Shown here: piece after piece, positions 17,236 to 25,742 of the stretch
How positions within the stretch are numbered: the first letter of the stretch is position 1
Layout: the number at the start of each line of letters is the position of its first letter
Assembly: GCF_014200435.1 (NCBI RefSeq)
Contig: NZ_JACHBR010000001.1
Location: 1,612,001-1,676,000 of the forward strand
Origin: Sphaerisporangium krabiense
GTDB taxonomy: Bacteria; Actinomycetota; Actinomycetes; Streptosporangiales; Streptosporangiaceae
DNA length: 64,000 nt
Direction of reading: 5' to 3'
Translations under genes and position numbers: made by a program
The notes under the pieces: model-generated
Told to the model about the DNA's origin: nothing
What the model saw: only the letters and a program-made list of their open reading frames with translations
The model's database searches: none

Positions 17236-17631
17236 GGAAATCCCTTCCCGCCCGACCTGGGGGAACCCGCGCACGACAAAAGGGGATGCGGTGAATACCG
17301 CGAAAAGTTAGATTGGCCGCGCGGCTCTCAGTCGGACACCGAATTGGAGTGGTCGGGGTTGCGCACGAAGCACGTGCGCGAGCACGTACTGCTGGGATCA
17401 CCAGATGTCATCCCGATTCCACCTCCGATCGGCCGAGAGACGGTCCATAGCTGGCCCAACCTATCACAGGCCAGGCCGACCCCCCTAGCTTACAACGCGC
17501 ATACGGTTCTGATCATGAATAACGGTGCAAAGCACCAGCGCTATTTCCTGTGACCCGCCCGCGGACGTCCGTTCCGCCCGGTTCCCCGTCGCGTGACGGC
17601 GGTCCCGGACGCGCCCCGTAGACTCCCCCAC
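17236..17631. other. Divergent intergenic region corA / purD
   Basis: This 396-bp region is relatively A/T-rich and should hold both promoters. A small hairpin GCGCACG-AAGCA-CGTGCGC lies at 17361-17379. Only the purD -10 box at 17619 is convincing. No RNA gene was seen. Confidence 0.5.
17619..17624 (+). promoter_or_regulatory. -10 box of a leaderless promoter (purD)
   Basis: TAGACT is followed by 7 nt and then the GTG of purD at 17632. There is no Shine-Dalgarno. Confidence 0.6.
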
Positions 17632-18864
17632 GTGCGCGTACTTGTGATTGGTTCCGGGGGCCGCGAGCACGCGCTGTGCCGCGCCCTCGCCCTCGACCCC
17701 GCGGTGTCCGAACTGCACTGCGCCCCGGGGAACGCCGGCATCGCCGAGGTGGCGACCACGCATGCCGTGGCGCCGGCCGACCCCGGGCAGGTCACGTCGC
17801 TGGCCACGCGCCTGCGCGCGGACCTGGTCGTCGTCGGCCCCGAGGCCCCGCTCGTGGCGGGCGTCGCCGACGCCGTGCGCGCCGCGGGCATCCCCTGCTT
17901 CGGCCCCTCCAAGGAGGCGGCCCGCATCGAGGGCTCCAAGGCGTTCGCCAAAGAGGTGATGACGGCGGCCGGGGTGCCGACCGCGGGCGCGCGCGTGTGC
18001 GTCACGCGGGAGGAGGCCGAGGCGGCGCTGGACGCCTTCGGCGCGCCGTACGTCGTGAAGGACGACGGGCTCGCGGCGGGCAAGGGCGTCGTGGTGACCT
18101 CCGACCGCGAGGAGGCGCTGGCCCACGCCGCGGCCTGCGAGCGCGTGGTCGTCGAGGAGTTCCTCGACGGGCCAGAGGTGTCGCTGTTCGCGCTGTGCGA
18201 CGGCGCCACCGCCGTCCCGCTCCAGCCCGCGCAGGACTTCAAGCGCGCCTACGACGGCGACAAGGGCCCGAACACCGGCGGCATGGGCGCGTACACGCCG
18301 CTGCCGTGGGCGCCGGAGTGGCTGACCGAGCGTGTCATGGACGAGGTCGTTATGCCCACCGTCCGCGAGCTGGCCCGGCGCGGCACGCCGTACACAGGGG
18401 TGCTGTACGCGGGGCTGGCGCTGACGTCCGCGGGGCCGAAGGTCATCGAGTTCAACGCGCGCTTCGGCGACCCGGAGACGCAGGTCGTGCTGGACCGCCT
18501 GGAGACGCCGCTCGCCGGGCTGCTGCTGGCCTGCGCGACCGGCGCGCTGGCCGGCGAGCCCGCGCCGCGGTACCGCGAGGGCGCCGCCGTGACCGTCGTG
18601 GTGGCCGCGGAGAACTACCCGGCCGATCCCGTCAAGGGCGACCGTCTGGAGGGCCTGCGGACGGCGGCGAAGGACGCCTACGTCATCCACGCGGGCACGG
18701 CCCTGGACGCCGACGGCCACGTCGTCTCGGCGGGCGGCAGGGTGCTCAGCGTGGTCGGCACCGGCCCCGACGTCGCCGCCGCGCGCGCCGCCGCGTACGC
18801 CCTCGTGGACGGCATACGCCTGCGCGGCTCGCACCACCGCACCGACATCGCCGCCCTGGCCTAG
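17632..18864 (+). CDS. purD: Phosphoribosylamine-glycine ligase (GAR synthetase)
   Basis: The 410-residue ATP-grasp enzyme joins phosphoribosylamine and glycine, the second step of purine synthesis. Visible are the N-terminal [15 protein letters not shown], the ATP-grasp lysine loop [15 protein letters not shown], the [10 protein letters not shown] motif and the metal-binding [12 protein letters not shown]. Length is normal. The GTG at 17632 gives the canonical [10 protein letters not shown] start and sits 7 nt behind a -10 box; an upstream in-frame ATG/GTG would add 13 atypical residues. Other pur genes are not adjacent. Confidence 0.97.
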   Translation: MRVLVIGSGGREHALCRALALDPAVSELHCAPGNAGIAEVATTHAVAPADPGQVTSLATRLRADLVVVGPEAPLVAGVADAVRAAGIPCFGPSKEAARIEGSKAFAKEVMTAAGVPTAGARVCVTREEAEAALDAFGAPYVVKDDGLAAGKGVVVTSDREEALAHAAACERVVVEEFLDGPEVSLFALCDGATAVPLQPAQDFKRAYDGDKGPNTGGMGAYTPLPWAPEWLTERVMDEVVMPTVRELARRGTPYTGVLYAGLALTSAGPKVIEFNARFGDPETQVVLDRLETPLAGLLLACATGALAGEPAPRYREGAAVTVVVAAENYPADPVKGDRLEGLRTAAKDAYVIHAGTALDADGHVVSAGGRVLSVVGTGPDVAAARAAAYALVDGIRLRGSHHRTDIAALA

Positions 18865-18992
18865 AAACGCGCCTGGAGCAGGCTCAGAACCCTTCCACGG
18901 CACTTCCCGCCCGCCGGCTTCCGTGTCGCGGATCAGGCGGGTCCGGTGGCGCGCGGGCCCGGCAGCGGCGATGATCCAGGAGAGGCGAGCCT

Positions 18993-18999
18993 GGAGGAG
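18993..18999 (+). promoter_or_regulatory. Shine-Dalgarno fixing the start at 19003
   Basis: GGAGGAG lies 3-6 nt before ATG 19003. The frame could extend to 18946, but without a ribosome site. Confidence 0.65.
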
Positions 19000-19002
19000 C
19001 GC

Positions 19003-20049
19003 ATGACTGCCGAGCCCGCGGTGCGGGAGAGCGAGACGCCGAAGGTTCAGAGCGACCGCGAGGCCCTGCGCTGGCCGGGGGTGTGGCGGGTGACCGTCAC
19101 CTCGCGCGCCGCGGACGTGCGGTCCGACGCCGACCGCGCCCTCGCGGCCCGGCGGGAGGAGCCGGGCACGGCCGAGCTGCACGCCTCCATCGTGCGGCAG
19201 CTCGACGCCGCCCACGAGTACGCGACGCAGCGGCAGGGCTGGCGGCGGTGGCTGACCGGGCAGGCCATCGAGGCCGCCTGGGCCAACCTGTACGGCGCGA
19301 CCGTGATGCTGTTCGGCCTGCTCCCGGCCGCCGAGCTTGCCTCCAGGGCGCCAGAGGCGCTGGCCGTCGGCCGCGCCTACCTGCCCGGGGACGACGCGCG
19401 CCTCGCCCAGCTCGCGGCCCGTGTCGCGGCGGGCGACGTCGGCGAGGCCGACCGCGGGCTGGTGCAGTCGGTGCTGCGCGCCGCGTACGCGACCGCCGGG
19501 ATCGAGAGCGGGCGGGTGCGCAGCTTCCGCAACATGCTGCTCGGCGGCGTCGCCGCGCTGACCGTCATCACGGCGGGGCTCGTCGCCGTCGGCGCGATCT
19601 GGCCGTCGGCCATCCCGATGTGCGGCAACGGCACGCTGCTCGCCAGCCTGGGGCCGCGCGAGGGCATCCGCGTGTGCCCGGCGGGTGCGGGCGCGCCCTC
19701 GCACGGCGACGTGCCGCTGGTCGCGCTCATCGGCATGCTGGGCGCGGCCCTGGCCACCGCGGCGAGCCTGTCCACGCGCTCGGAGCTGACGACGCGCTAC
19801 TCGCTGGCGGTGGCGCAGAACCTGCTCAAGGCGCCGGCGGGGGTGGCGACGGCCATCATCGGCCTGCTCATCCTGAACTCGGGTTTCGTGCCGGGCTTCG
19901 CCGGGCTCAGCTCGCAGACGTCGATCCTGGTGTGGGCGATGGTGTTCGGCTACGCGCAGCAGGTGGTGACCCGTATCGTCGACCAGCGCGCCAACACGTT
20001 GCTGCACGCGGCCTCTCCGGACACACCTGCGGGAACCCCCGCGAGGTGA
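19003..20049 (+). CDS. Multi-pass membrane protein of unknown function
   Basis: The 348-residue protein begins with about 75 cytoplasmic, acidic residues, then a likely helix (AWANLYGATVMLFGLL), a soluble helical segment, and four further hydrophobic helices near the C-terminal half (LLGGVAALTVITAGLVAVG, LVALIGMLGAALATAASL, GVATAIIGLLILNSGF and ILVWAMVFGYAQQVV). Two cysteines (PMCGNG and RVCPAG) lie in the loop between the first two of these. I do not recognise a family. It lies alone between purD and the MurA-type gene. Confidence 0.8.
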   Translation: MTAEPAVRESETPKVQSDREALRWPGVWRVTVTSRAADVRSDADRALAARREEPGTAELHASIVRQLDAAHEYATQRQGWRRWLTGQAIEAAWANLYGATVMLFGLLPAAELASRAPEALAVGRAYLPGDDARLAQLAARVAAGDVGEADRGLVQSVLRAAYATAGIESGRVRSFRNMLLGGVAALTVITAGLVAVGAIWPSAIPMCGNGTLLASLGPREGIRVCPAGAGAPSHGDVPLVALIGMLGAALATAASLSTRSELTTRYSLAVAQNLLKAPAGVATAIIGLLILNSGFVPGFAGLSSQTSILVWAMVFGYAQQVVTRIVDQRANTLLHAASPDTPAGTPAR

Positions 20050-20059
20050 CCCGCGCGGG

Positions 20060-20078
20060 GCGCCGCGGGCCGCGGCGC
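20060..20078 (+). terminator. GC-rich hairpin after the membrane protein
   Basis: GCGCCGCG pairs with CGCGGCGC around a GGC loop, about 10 nt after the stop. There is no T tract. Confidence 0.4.
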
Positions 20079-20128
20079 GGGGGCCGCGCAGTGCGCGGAA
20101 ACGGGGCGGGCAGGCATCCGGAAACGGC

Positions 20129-20134
20129 TAATGT
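20129..20134 (+). promoter_or_regulatory. Candidate -10 box for the murA-type gene
   Basis: TAATGT fits the -10 consensus and would give a leader of about 60 nt with a GAGGAG ribosome site at its end. No good -35 hexamer was seen. Confidence 0.35.
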
Positions 20135-20201
20135 GGGCGGATAACTGCGCCGCCGTCCGCGCCTCAGGCGCGTCATTTCTGATATCGAGGAGCCTCATCT
20201 T

Positions 20202-21473
20202 ATGGTTCGTTACCGCGTGCGCGGTGGCAACGCCCTGCGCGGAACCGCCTTCATCCAGGGCGCCAAGAACGCCGTGCTCCCGATGATCGGCGCGGCGTTG
20301 CTCGCCTCGGAAGGCCGCACGGTCCTGCGCAACGTGCCCATCATCGAGGACGTCCGCCGCGCGGTGGAGCTGGCCGAGGCCGTCGGCGCGAAGGTGGAGC
20401 TCCACGAGGCCGAGCGGACGCTCGTCATCGACGCGTCCCGGCTCACGAGCGCCGTGCTGCCCGCCGAGATCGCCCGGCGGTTCCGCGGGTCGGTCCTGTT
20501 CGTCCCCGCCCTGCTGCACCGCCTCGGCGAGGCCATCATCGAGGGCATCGGCGGCTGCAACCTGGGCAGCCGCAACCTCGACTTCCACTACCTCGGCTAC
20601 AAGCGGCTCGGCGCGGTCGTGGACGAGGGCGAGAGCGTCATCCACGTCAAGGCGTCCGGCCTGGCGGGGGCGCCGCTGTACCTCGACACGCCGTCCCACA
20701 CCGGCACCGAGAACCTCATCATGGCCGCGGCCCTGGCCAAGGGCACCACGATCATCGAGAACGCCGCCCTCGAACCCGAGGTGCTCGACGTCATCGACAT
20801 GCTCACCAAGATGGGCGCGCGCATCGGCGGCGGCGGCACCGGTTTCATCACGGTCGAGGGCGTCGACGAGCTCACCGCCGTGGAGCACCAGGTCATGCCG
20901 GACCGTCTGGACGCGGGCGTGTTCGCGATGGCCGCCGCCATCACCGGCGGCGAGGTGAACCTGGTGGGCGCGTCGCTGGAGCACCTCGGCGTCGTCCGCT
21001 GGAAGCTCGAGCAGATGGGCGTCGAGTTCGACACCCACGGCGCGGTGCTGCACGTCCGGCGCGACCGCCCGCTGCGACCGATCAACGTGATCACCGACAC
21101 CTACCCCGGCTTCGCCACCGACCTGCAGTCGCCCATCATGACGGTGGCGTGCCTCGCCGACGGCAACAGCTACATCCACGAACGCATCTTCGACGGCCGG
21201 TTCGCGCTCGCGGGCGAGCTCAACAAGATGGGCGCGCGCATCGCGGTCGAGGGCAGCCGGGCGGTGGTCCACGGCAGCACTCCGCTGACCGGAACGAGCG
21301 TCACGGCGCACGATCTGCGGTCCGGAATCGCGCTCGTCCTGGCCGGCCTGGCCGCGTCCGGCGAGACGGTCGTCTCGCCCGGATATCTCATCGACCGCGG
21401 TCACCACGACCTCGCGGCGCGTATGAAGGCGCTGGGAGGAGATGTGGTAAGAGAAATTTCCTCTAGCTCGTGA
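20202..21473 (+). CDS. murA: UDP-N-acetylglucosamine 1-carboxyvinyltransferase (MurA family)
   Basis: The 423-residue cytoplasmic EPSP-synthase-fold enzyme transfers enolpyruvate from PEP to UDP-GlcNAc, opening peptidoglycan precursor synthesis. The N-terminal GAKNAVLPMIGAALLASEG is the UDP-GlcNAc-binding lysine/asparagine motif. The catalytic Cys is Cys119 in GIGGCNLGSR; mycobacteria have Asp there and resist fosfomycin. TDTYPGFATDLQ holds the catalytic Asp. Sequence around these sites departs from the E. coli pattern (NLDFH for PVDLH), so it may be a second, divergent MurA. A GAGGAG site lies upstream. Confidence 0.88.
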   Translation: MVRYRVRGGNALRGTAFIQGAKNAVLPMIGAALLASEGRTVLRNVPIIEDVRRAVELAEAVGAKVELHEAERTLVIDASRLTSAVLPAEIARRFRGSVLFVPALLHRLGEAIIEGIGGCNLGSRNLDFHYLGYKRLGAVVDEGESVIHVKASGLAGAPLYLDTPSHTGTENLIMAAALAKGTTIIENAALEPEVLDVIDMLTKMGARIGGGGTGFITVEGVDELTAVEHQVMPDRLDAGVFAMAAAITGGEVNLVGASLEHLGVVRWKLEQMGVEFDTHGAVLHVRRDRPLRPINVITDTYPGFATDLQSPIMTVACLADGNSYIHERIFDGRFALAGELNKMGARIAVEGSRAVVHGSTPLTGTSVTAHDLRSGIALVLAGLAASGETVVSPGYLIDRGHHDLAARMKALGGDVVREISSSS

Positions 21474-21714
21474 CACCGCCCGTAAACCGCCTCTGACCTG
21501 TTCTTATGACCCTCTCATCCATACCTTGTCGGCATGGCTGGGGCGCATTCCGGCAAATCCGGGCGTGACATTAGTGCCGCGGCGAGCGATCGTTCCAAAG
21601 AGGACTAGACCGGATGGGAGAAGAACCCGTGCCGGGAACGCCGGGAACGCCTACAGGCGAGCCGCCCGGCGCCCCCGCGCGCGGCGGACTCGACCAGTGG
21701 ATTGGGAGGTCGCG

Positions 21715-23142
21715 ATGCCGGGCGCCCGTGGGGCCGGTACACCGGTTCACGGCACCGCGCGGTGGAGCGGCCTCGAACAGAGGTATGGCGGGATGGGACG
21801 AACATTGGTCGAGAGGACCGAGGAAACTCCTCGCGGGTCGCGCGTGGGCGCGTCGGCCCCGGACCTGACGATTGGGGTGGTGGGACCCCATGACCTGGTC
21901 GAGCGAGTGATGTTAATGGGTCATGCGGCGGCGCCGGTGCCCAGCCGGCTCGTCGCCGCGGCATACCGAGACGAACAGGAGGCCGCTGACAAGGTGGTCC
22001 GGCTCGGACCGGGGGTGGACGCGTGTCTGTTCGCCAGCCCCGTCCCCTACGAGCTGGCCAGACGTTCGGGGGTGCTGACGATCCCCGCGACGTACGTGCA
22101 GCTCGGAGGTCCCGCGCTCACCGCGGCGCTGGCTCGGGCCGCACTGGACGAGCGCATCGACCCGCGCAGGGTCAGCGTCGACCTGCTCACCCGCTCGGAC
22201 GTCGAGGAGGCCTACGCCGACCTCGGTCTTCCGACGGCGGGAGTGCAGACACGTGAGGAGCCGGGTGCGACGGGAACCGTCGCGGCCTACCACGAGCGCC
22301 TGATCAGGCAGGGCAGCACGACCGGTGCGCTCACCTGCCTGCCCGCGGTGGCGGACCGGCTGACCGCGGCGGGAGTGCCGACCGTGCGGGTGCGACCCAC
22401 CTCCGCGGCGATCCGCTCGGCGCTGCACACCGCGGCGCTGCTCGGCGCGCACCACCGGCTGGAGGAGTCGCAGCTCACGGTCGTGCTCATCGAGGTGCCG
22501 ACGTTACGCGAGCCCGTACGGCGGGCCGCACCCCGGTACTGGCGTGACGAGCTGAGGCTTTCTCTGCATCGTCTGCTGGTGCAGGAGGCCAATCGCATGA
22601 ACGCCGCCGTATGGGCGATCGACGATCACAGCTATCTGGTCACGGCGACGCGCGGCTCGATGGCCGCCGCCACCGACGGCTTCCGTGTCCTGCCCTTCGC
22701 CGCGCGCATCCGCGACGAGCTCGGCCTGGCGGTCGAGGTGGGCGTGGGCATGGGCCGGACGACCCACGACGCGGAGACCCACGCGAGGGCCGCTCTGGCC
22801 CGCACACAGGCGGGCAAGCAGCCTCAGGGCTTCGCGGTGGACAGAGAGGGCCGCACGCTCGTGCCGGCGCCCCGGATGCCTCCTCAGGCGCCGGGACAGG
22901 GCAGGCCGAAGGGCGTGGAGGTCCTCGCACGGCTGGCCGCCAAGCTCGAAGGCGGCGACACGATCGTGGACGCGGAGAGCGCCGGGCGCATGCTCGGAGT
23001 GACTCCCCGCACGGCCCGGCGGCTGCTGCGCACGTTGGTTGACGAGGGACTCGCGTGGCCGCTACCGCCGAATCGCACACCACAGCCGGGGCGTCCGCGC
23101 CAGCTCTACCGGTTGATCGTGGAGAAGCTCGGCCCGCGCTAG
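21715..23142 (+). CDS. Multidomain regulator: sensor domain, cyclase-like domain, C-terminal HTH
   Basis: The protein has 475 residues. Residues about 45-250 form an alpha/beta domain opening with DLTIGVVGPHDLVERVM. Residues about 255-375 look like the GGDEF/GTP-cyclohydrolase-III fold: AVWAIDDHSYLVTATRGS and VEVGVGMGRTTHDAETHARAAL, but without a GGDEF active-site motif. The C-terminus (about 410-475) is a winged helix (AGRMLGVTPRTARRLLRTLVDEG). It is probably a transcription factor responding to a nucleotide-like ligand. A strong GGGAGGT site sets the start at 21715; the frame runs further upstream but without support. Two TTA leucine codons (21913 and 22504) are present. Confidence 0.8.
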   Translation: MPGARGAGTPVHGTARWSGLEQRYGGMGRTLVERTEETPRGSRVGASAPDLTIGVVGPHDLVERVMLMGHAAAPVPSRLVAAAYRDEQEAADKVVRLGPGVDACLFASPVPYELARRSGVLTIPATYVQLGGPALTAALARAALDERIDPRRVSVDLLTRSDVEEAYADLGLPTAGVQTREEPGATGTVAAYHERLIRQGSTTGALTCLPAVADRLTAAGVPTVRVRPTSAAIRSALHTAALLGAHHRLEESQLTVVLIEVPTLREPVRRAAPRYWRDELRLSLHRLLVQEANRMNAAVWAIDDHSYLVTATRGSMAAATDGFRVLPFAARIRDELGLAVEVGVGMGRTTHDAETHARAALARTQAGKQPQGFAVDREGRTLVPAPRMPPQAPGQGRPKGVEVLARLAAKLEGGDTIVDAESAGRMLGVTPRTARRLLRTLVDEGLAWPLPPNRTPQPGRPRQLYRLIVEKLGPR

Positions 23143-23149
23143 CTTTCGG

Positions 23150-23178
23150 CGGGTCATCCGTGTGGGGCGGATGACCCG
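23150..23178 (+). terminator. Terminator after the multidomain regulator
   Basis: CGGGTCATCCG and CGGATGACCCG form a perfect 11-bp stem with a 7-nt loop, 8 nt after the stop. Confidence 0.8.
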
Positions 23179-23274
23179 TGAGCGGCCCTCCGTCAGGGGG
23201 ACGGCGGGCCGCTCGGCACGAAGGCAGGCGTGGCCCGTCCCTGCGGGGACGGGCGACGAGCTCTTCCGAGGTCG

Positions 23275-23318
23275 CCCGGGCACGGGCCGCGCCGGCGCGG
23301 GCGCCGCCCGTGCCCGGG
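23275..23318. repeat. Long inverted repeat
   Basis: Thirteen bases (23275-23287, CCCGGGCACGGGC) pair perfectly with 23306-23318 around an 18-nt GC-rich loop. Confidence 0.7.
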
Positions 23319-23326
23319 TTCCGCGC

Positions 23327-23366
23327 GCCCGTGTCACGGTCGGCGTGCGTGTGCCCGTGTCACGGT
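23327..23366 (+). repeat. 14-bp direct repeat
   Basis: GCCCGTGTCACGGT occurs at 23327-23340 and 23353-23366, within a stretch of alternating CG/TG. Each copy also contains the palindromic GTGTCAC/CGTGTCACG-like core. It could be a protein-binding array. Confidence 0.55.
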
Positions 23367-23482
23367 GCGTGTCCGGCGTTCGCGTGCCCGCGTCGCGGCC
23401 GTTTCGGTCGCGATTTCGAAAGTATTGACGGTATCCCGGCCCGACCTGCCCGGGAGCCGACGGGGACGGCCGATCCACAGGC

Positions 23483-23590
23483 TGTGGATAACTCGGCGTT
23501 AGCCGCACAAGACGCATTCCTCTACCGAGATGCGAAAATGTGATGTCCGAGTGTCGTGACGAAGCCAGTTATCCACACCCATGTGGACAA
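23483..23590. promoter_or_regulatory. Cluster of three DnaA boxes
   Basis: Perfect 9-mers are TGTGGATAA (23483-23491, minus orientation), TTATCCACA (23569-23577) and TGTGGACAA (23582-23590, minus orientation). The last two form a face-to-face pair 4 nt apart. Weaker matches (GATCCACAG 23472, CTGTGG 23593) flank them. dnaA and dnaN are not nearby, so this is not the usual actinobacterial oriC. Confidence 0.7.
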
Positions 23591-23660
23591 ACCTGTGGTA
23601 GTGCGGCCCCCTTCCAACGCGTAGTCCGAAACCCGCATGAATCAGACGGGGGCCGCCCGT

Positions 23661-23666
23661 TATTGT
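23661..23666 (+). promoter_or_regulatory. -10 box of a leaderless promoter (EamA transporter)
   Basis: TATTGT lies 8 nt before ATG 23675. There is no Shine-Dalgarno. The DnaA-box cluster lies 70-190 nt upstream. Confidence 0.5.
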
Positions 23667-23674
23667 CATGAGTC

Positions 23675-24613
23675 ATGGGGCAGAACACTCGTGACATCAG
23701 GGTCTGGGCCGCGCTCGCGATCGTCTACGTCGTGTGGGGATCCACCTACCTCGGCATCCGGATCACCATCGAGACCATTCCCCCGATGCTGAGCGGCGGC
23801 GTCCGCTTCGTACTCTCCGGCCTCATCCTCGGCCTCGTGCTGGCGCTGACCCGGGGCCGCGCCGTCTTCCGCATGACGCGCGCGGAGTTCCTCGGCGCGT
23901 CCGTGGTCGGCGTCCTCCTGCTCACGGCCGGCAACGGCATGGTGTCGGTGGCCGAGAAGTACATCTCCTCGGGCCTGGCGGCCCTCCTGGTGGCCTCCGT
24001 GCCGCTGTGGCTGGTCATCTTCCGCGTGGCCGTCCGCGACCGCCCACACGCGCTCACGGTGACCGGCGTGCTCGTCGGGTTCTGCGGCGTCGCCGGCCTC
24101 TCGCTGACCGGCGGCGGCTCCGGCGCCGCCGCCGGCATCGTGATCATCCTCTGCGGCGCGCTGGCCTGGTCGGTCGGCTCGTTCCTGTCCGGCCGCCTCC
24201 CCATGCCCAAGGACCCTTTCACCGCGAGCACGGTAGAGATGCTCGTGGGCGGCGTGGTGATGCTCGCCGTCAGCCCCCTGCTCGGCGAGCACGTCGACGT
24301 CGGAGCCGTCGGCACCGGCTCGTGGGTGGCGCTCACCTATTTGGTGCTCGTCGGCTCGCTGGCCGGCTTCACCTCGTACGTGTGGCTGCTCGGCAACGCG
24401 CCCATCTCGCTGGTCTCGACGTACGCGTACGTCAACCCCGTCGTGGCGGTGGTCCTCGGCGTGGTCGTGCTCGACGAGAGCGTGACGGCGCAGATGTTCG
24501 CCGCGGGCGCCGTGATCGTCCTCGGCGTGGCCCTGGTGGTGTCGACGGAACGGCGCGGCCGGCGCGCGGGGGACGCGGCGCCGGCCGGGAAGAGCGAGCT
24601 CAGCCGGTCCTGA
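23675..24613 (+). CDS. EamA/DMT-family transporter
   Basis: The 312-residue inner-membrane protein has ten predicted helices in two EamA repeats. The opening [19 protein letters not shown] and the second-repeat [20 protein letters not shown] are typical, as is [19 protein letters not shown]. It resembles YedA-type exporters of amino acids or other metabolites, probably proton-driven; the substrate is unknown. The last 14 bases overlap the end of the convergent aminotransferase gene. Confidence 0.88.
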   Translation: MGQNTRDIRVWAALAIVYVVWGSTYLGIRITIETIPPMLSGGVRFVLSGLILGLVLALTRGRAVFRMTRAEFLGASVVGVLLLTAGNGMVSVAEKYISSGLAALLVASVPLWLVIFRVAVRDRPHALTVTGVLVGFCGVAGLSLTGGGSGAAAGIVIILCGALAWSVGSFLSGRLPMPKDPFTASTVEMLVGGVVMLAVSPLLGEHVDVGAVGTGSWVALTYLVLVGSLAGFTSYVWLLGNAPISLVSTYAYVNPVVAVVLGVVVLDESVTAQMFAAGAVIVLGVALVVSTERRGRRAGDAAPAGKSELSRS

Positions 24614-25658
24614 ACCGCGCGGCGGCGTCGAGGAAGGCGTCATTGGCCTCGGGAGAGCCGACGGAGACGCGCGCCCCCTCGCCCAGCGGGCGCACGGCGA
24701 CGCCGTCCACCGCGCAGTGCTCGGCGAACTCCGCGGTGCGCTCGCCGAGGCGCAGCCACACGAAGTTGGCCTCGGTGGGCGGCACCGCCCAGCCCTGGCC
24801 GAGCAGCGCCTCGCGCACGCGGGTGCGCTCCTTCACCACGGTCTCGACGCGTTCGAGCAGTTCGTCCTCGGCGGCCAGCGACGCGATCGCCGCCGCCTGC
24901 GCGATGCTGTTGACCGCGAACGGCACCGTCGTCTTGCGCACGGCCGAGGCGACAGGCTCCTGCGCGACCAGGTAGCCCACGCGCAGGCCCGCGAGCCCGT
25001 AGGCCTTGGAGAACGTGCGCAGCACCGCGACGTTCGGCCGGTCGCCGTACAGGCCGAGACCGTCGGGCACGTCGGCGTCGCGCACGTACTCGCGGTAGGC
25101 CTCGTCCAGGACGACGAGGACGTCCTCCGGCACCCGGTCGAGGAACGCCGTCAGCTCGGCGGTCCGGTTGACCGTACCGGTGGGGTTGTTGGGGTTGCAC
25201 ACGAAGACCATGCGGGTGGCCGGGGTGACGGCGGCGGCCATCGCCTCCAGGTCGTGGGTCTCCTCGACCAGGGGGACCCGGACGGAGGTGACGCCCGCCA
25301 GGTCGGCGAGCAGCGGGTACGCCTCGAAGGAGCGCCAGGCGTAGATCACCTCGGCGCCCGGCTCCCCCACCGTCTCGAAGAGCTGCTGGGCGACCGTGAC
25401 CGACCCCGCGCCGAGCGCGATGTGCTCCTGCGGCACGCCGAGACGCGCCGACAGCGCCTCGGTCAGGCGCGCGCAGCCCGGGTCGGGATAGCGGTGGATC
25501 TCGCGCGCCGCGGCGGCGATGGCCTCGACCACCGACGGCAGCGGGTCGTAGGGCGACTCGTTGGACGACAGTTTGAAGGACCGGCCGTCGGCGGAGACCA
25601 CGGCCTTCCCCGCCCGGTAGGCGGGCAACGCATCGAGAATCGGGCGGAAACGCGGCAT
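24600..25658 (-). CDS. HisC-type aminotransferase (histidinol-phosphate / aromatic amino acid)
   Basis: The 352-residue fold-type I PLP enzyme has [14 protein letters not shown], the PLP-phosphate and ring contacts [11 protein letters not shown] and [10 protein letters not shown], and the Schiff-base lysine in [15 protein letters not shown]. These match HisC and the actinobacterial phenylalanine/aromatic aminotransferase (Pat). No his operon surrounds it, so an aromatic or alternative transaminase role is as likely as histidine synthesis. A TAGGGT box 6 nt from the ATG indicates a leaderless start. Confidence 0.88.
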   Translation of the reverse strand: MPRFRPILDALPAYRAGKAVVSADGRSFKLSSNESPYDPLPSVVEAIAAAAREIHRYPDPGCARLTEALSARLGVPQEHIALGAGSVTVAQQLFETVGEPGAEVIYAWRSFEAYPLLADLAGVTSVRVPLVEETHDLEAMAAAVTPATRMVFVCNPNNPTGTVNRTAELTAFLDRVPEDVLVVLDEAYREYVRDADVPDGLGLYGDRPNVAVLRTFSKAYGLAGLRVGYLVAQEPVASAVRKTTVPFAVNSIAQAAAIASLAAEDELLERVETVVKERTRVREALLGQGWAVPPTEANFVWLRLGERTAEFAEHCAVDGVAVRPLGEGARVSVGSPEANDAFLDAAARFRTG

Positions 25659-25664
25659 GGCTTT

Positions 25665-25670
25665 ACCCTA
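25665..25670 (-). promoter_or_regulatory. -10 box of a leaderless promoter (aminotransferase)
   Basis: On the minus strand, TAGGGT is followed by 6 nt and the ATG at 25658. Confidence 0.6.
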
Positions 25671-25742
25671 CGACGAGCTGCCGGGACGGCGGACGGCCCG
25701 CCCCCGCCCGACATTTCGGGCGTCAGCCGCCCGCGGCCCGGG

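Noticed and set aside
17236-17631. Magnesium riboswitch (M-box) or tRNA in the corA-purD gap
   Set aside because: No conserved M-box blocks or cloverleaf could be assembled from the sequence.
23150-23370. CRISPR array
   Set aside because: Repeats are only two copies of 14 bp, with no regular spacers and no cas genes.
23470-23600. Chromosomal origin of replication
   Set aside because: Only three good DnaA boxes are present, and dnaA, dnaN and an A/T-rich unwinding element are absent.
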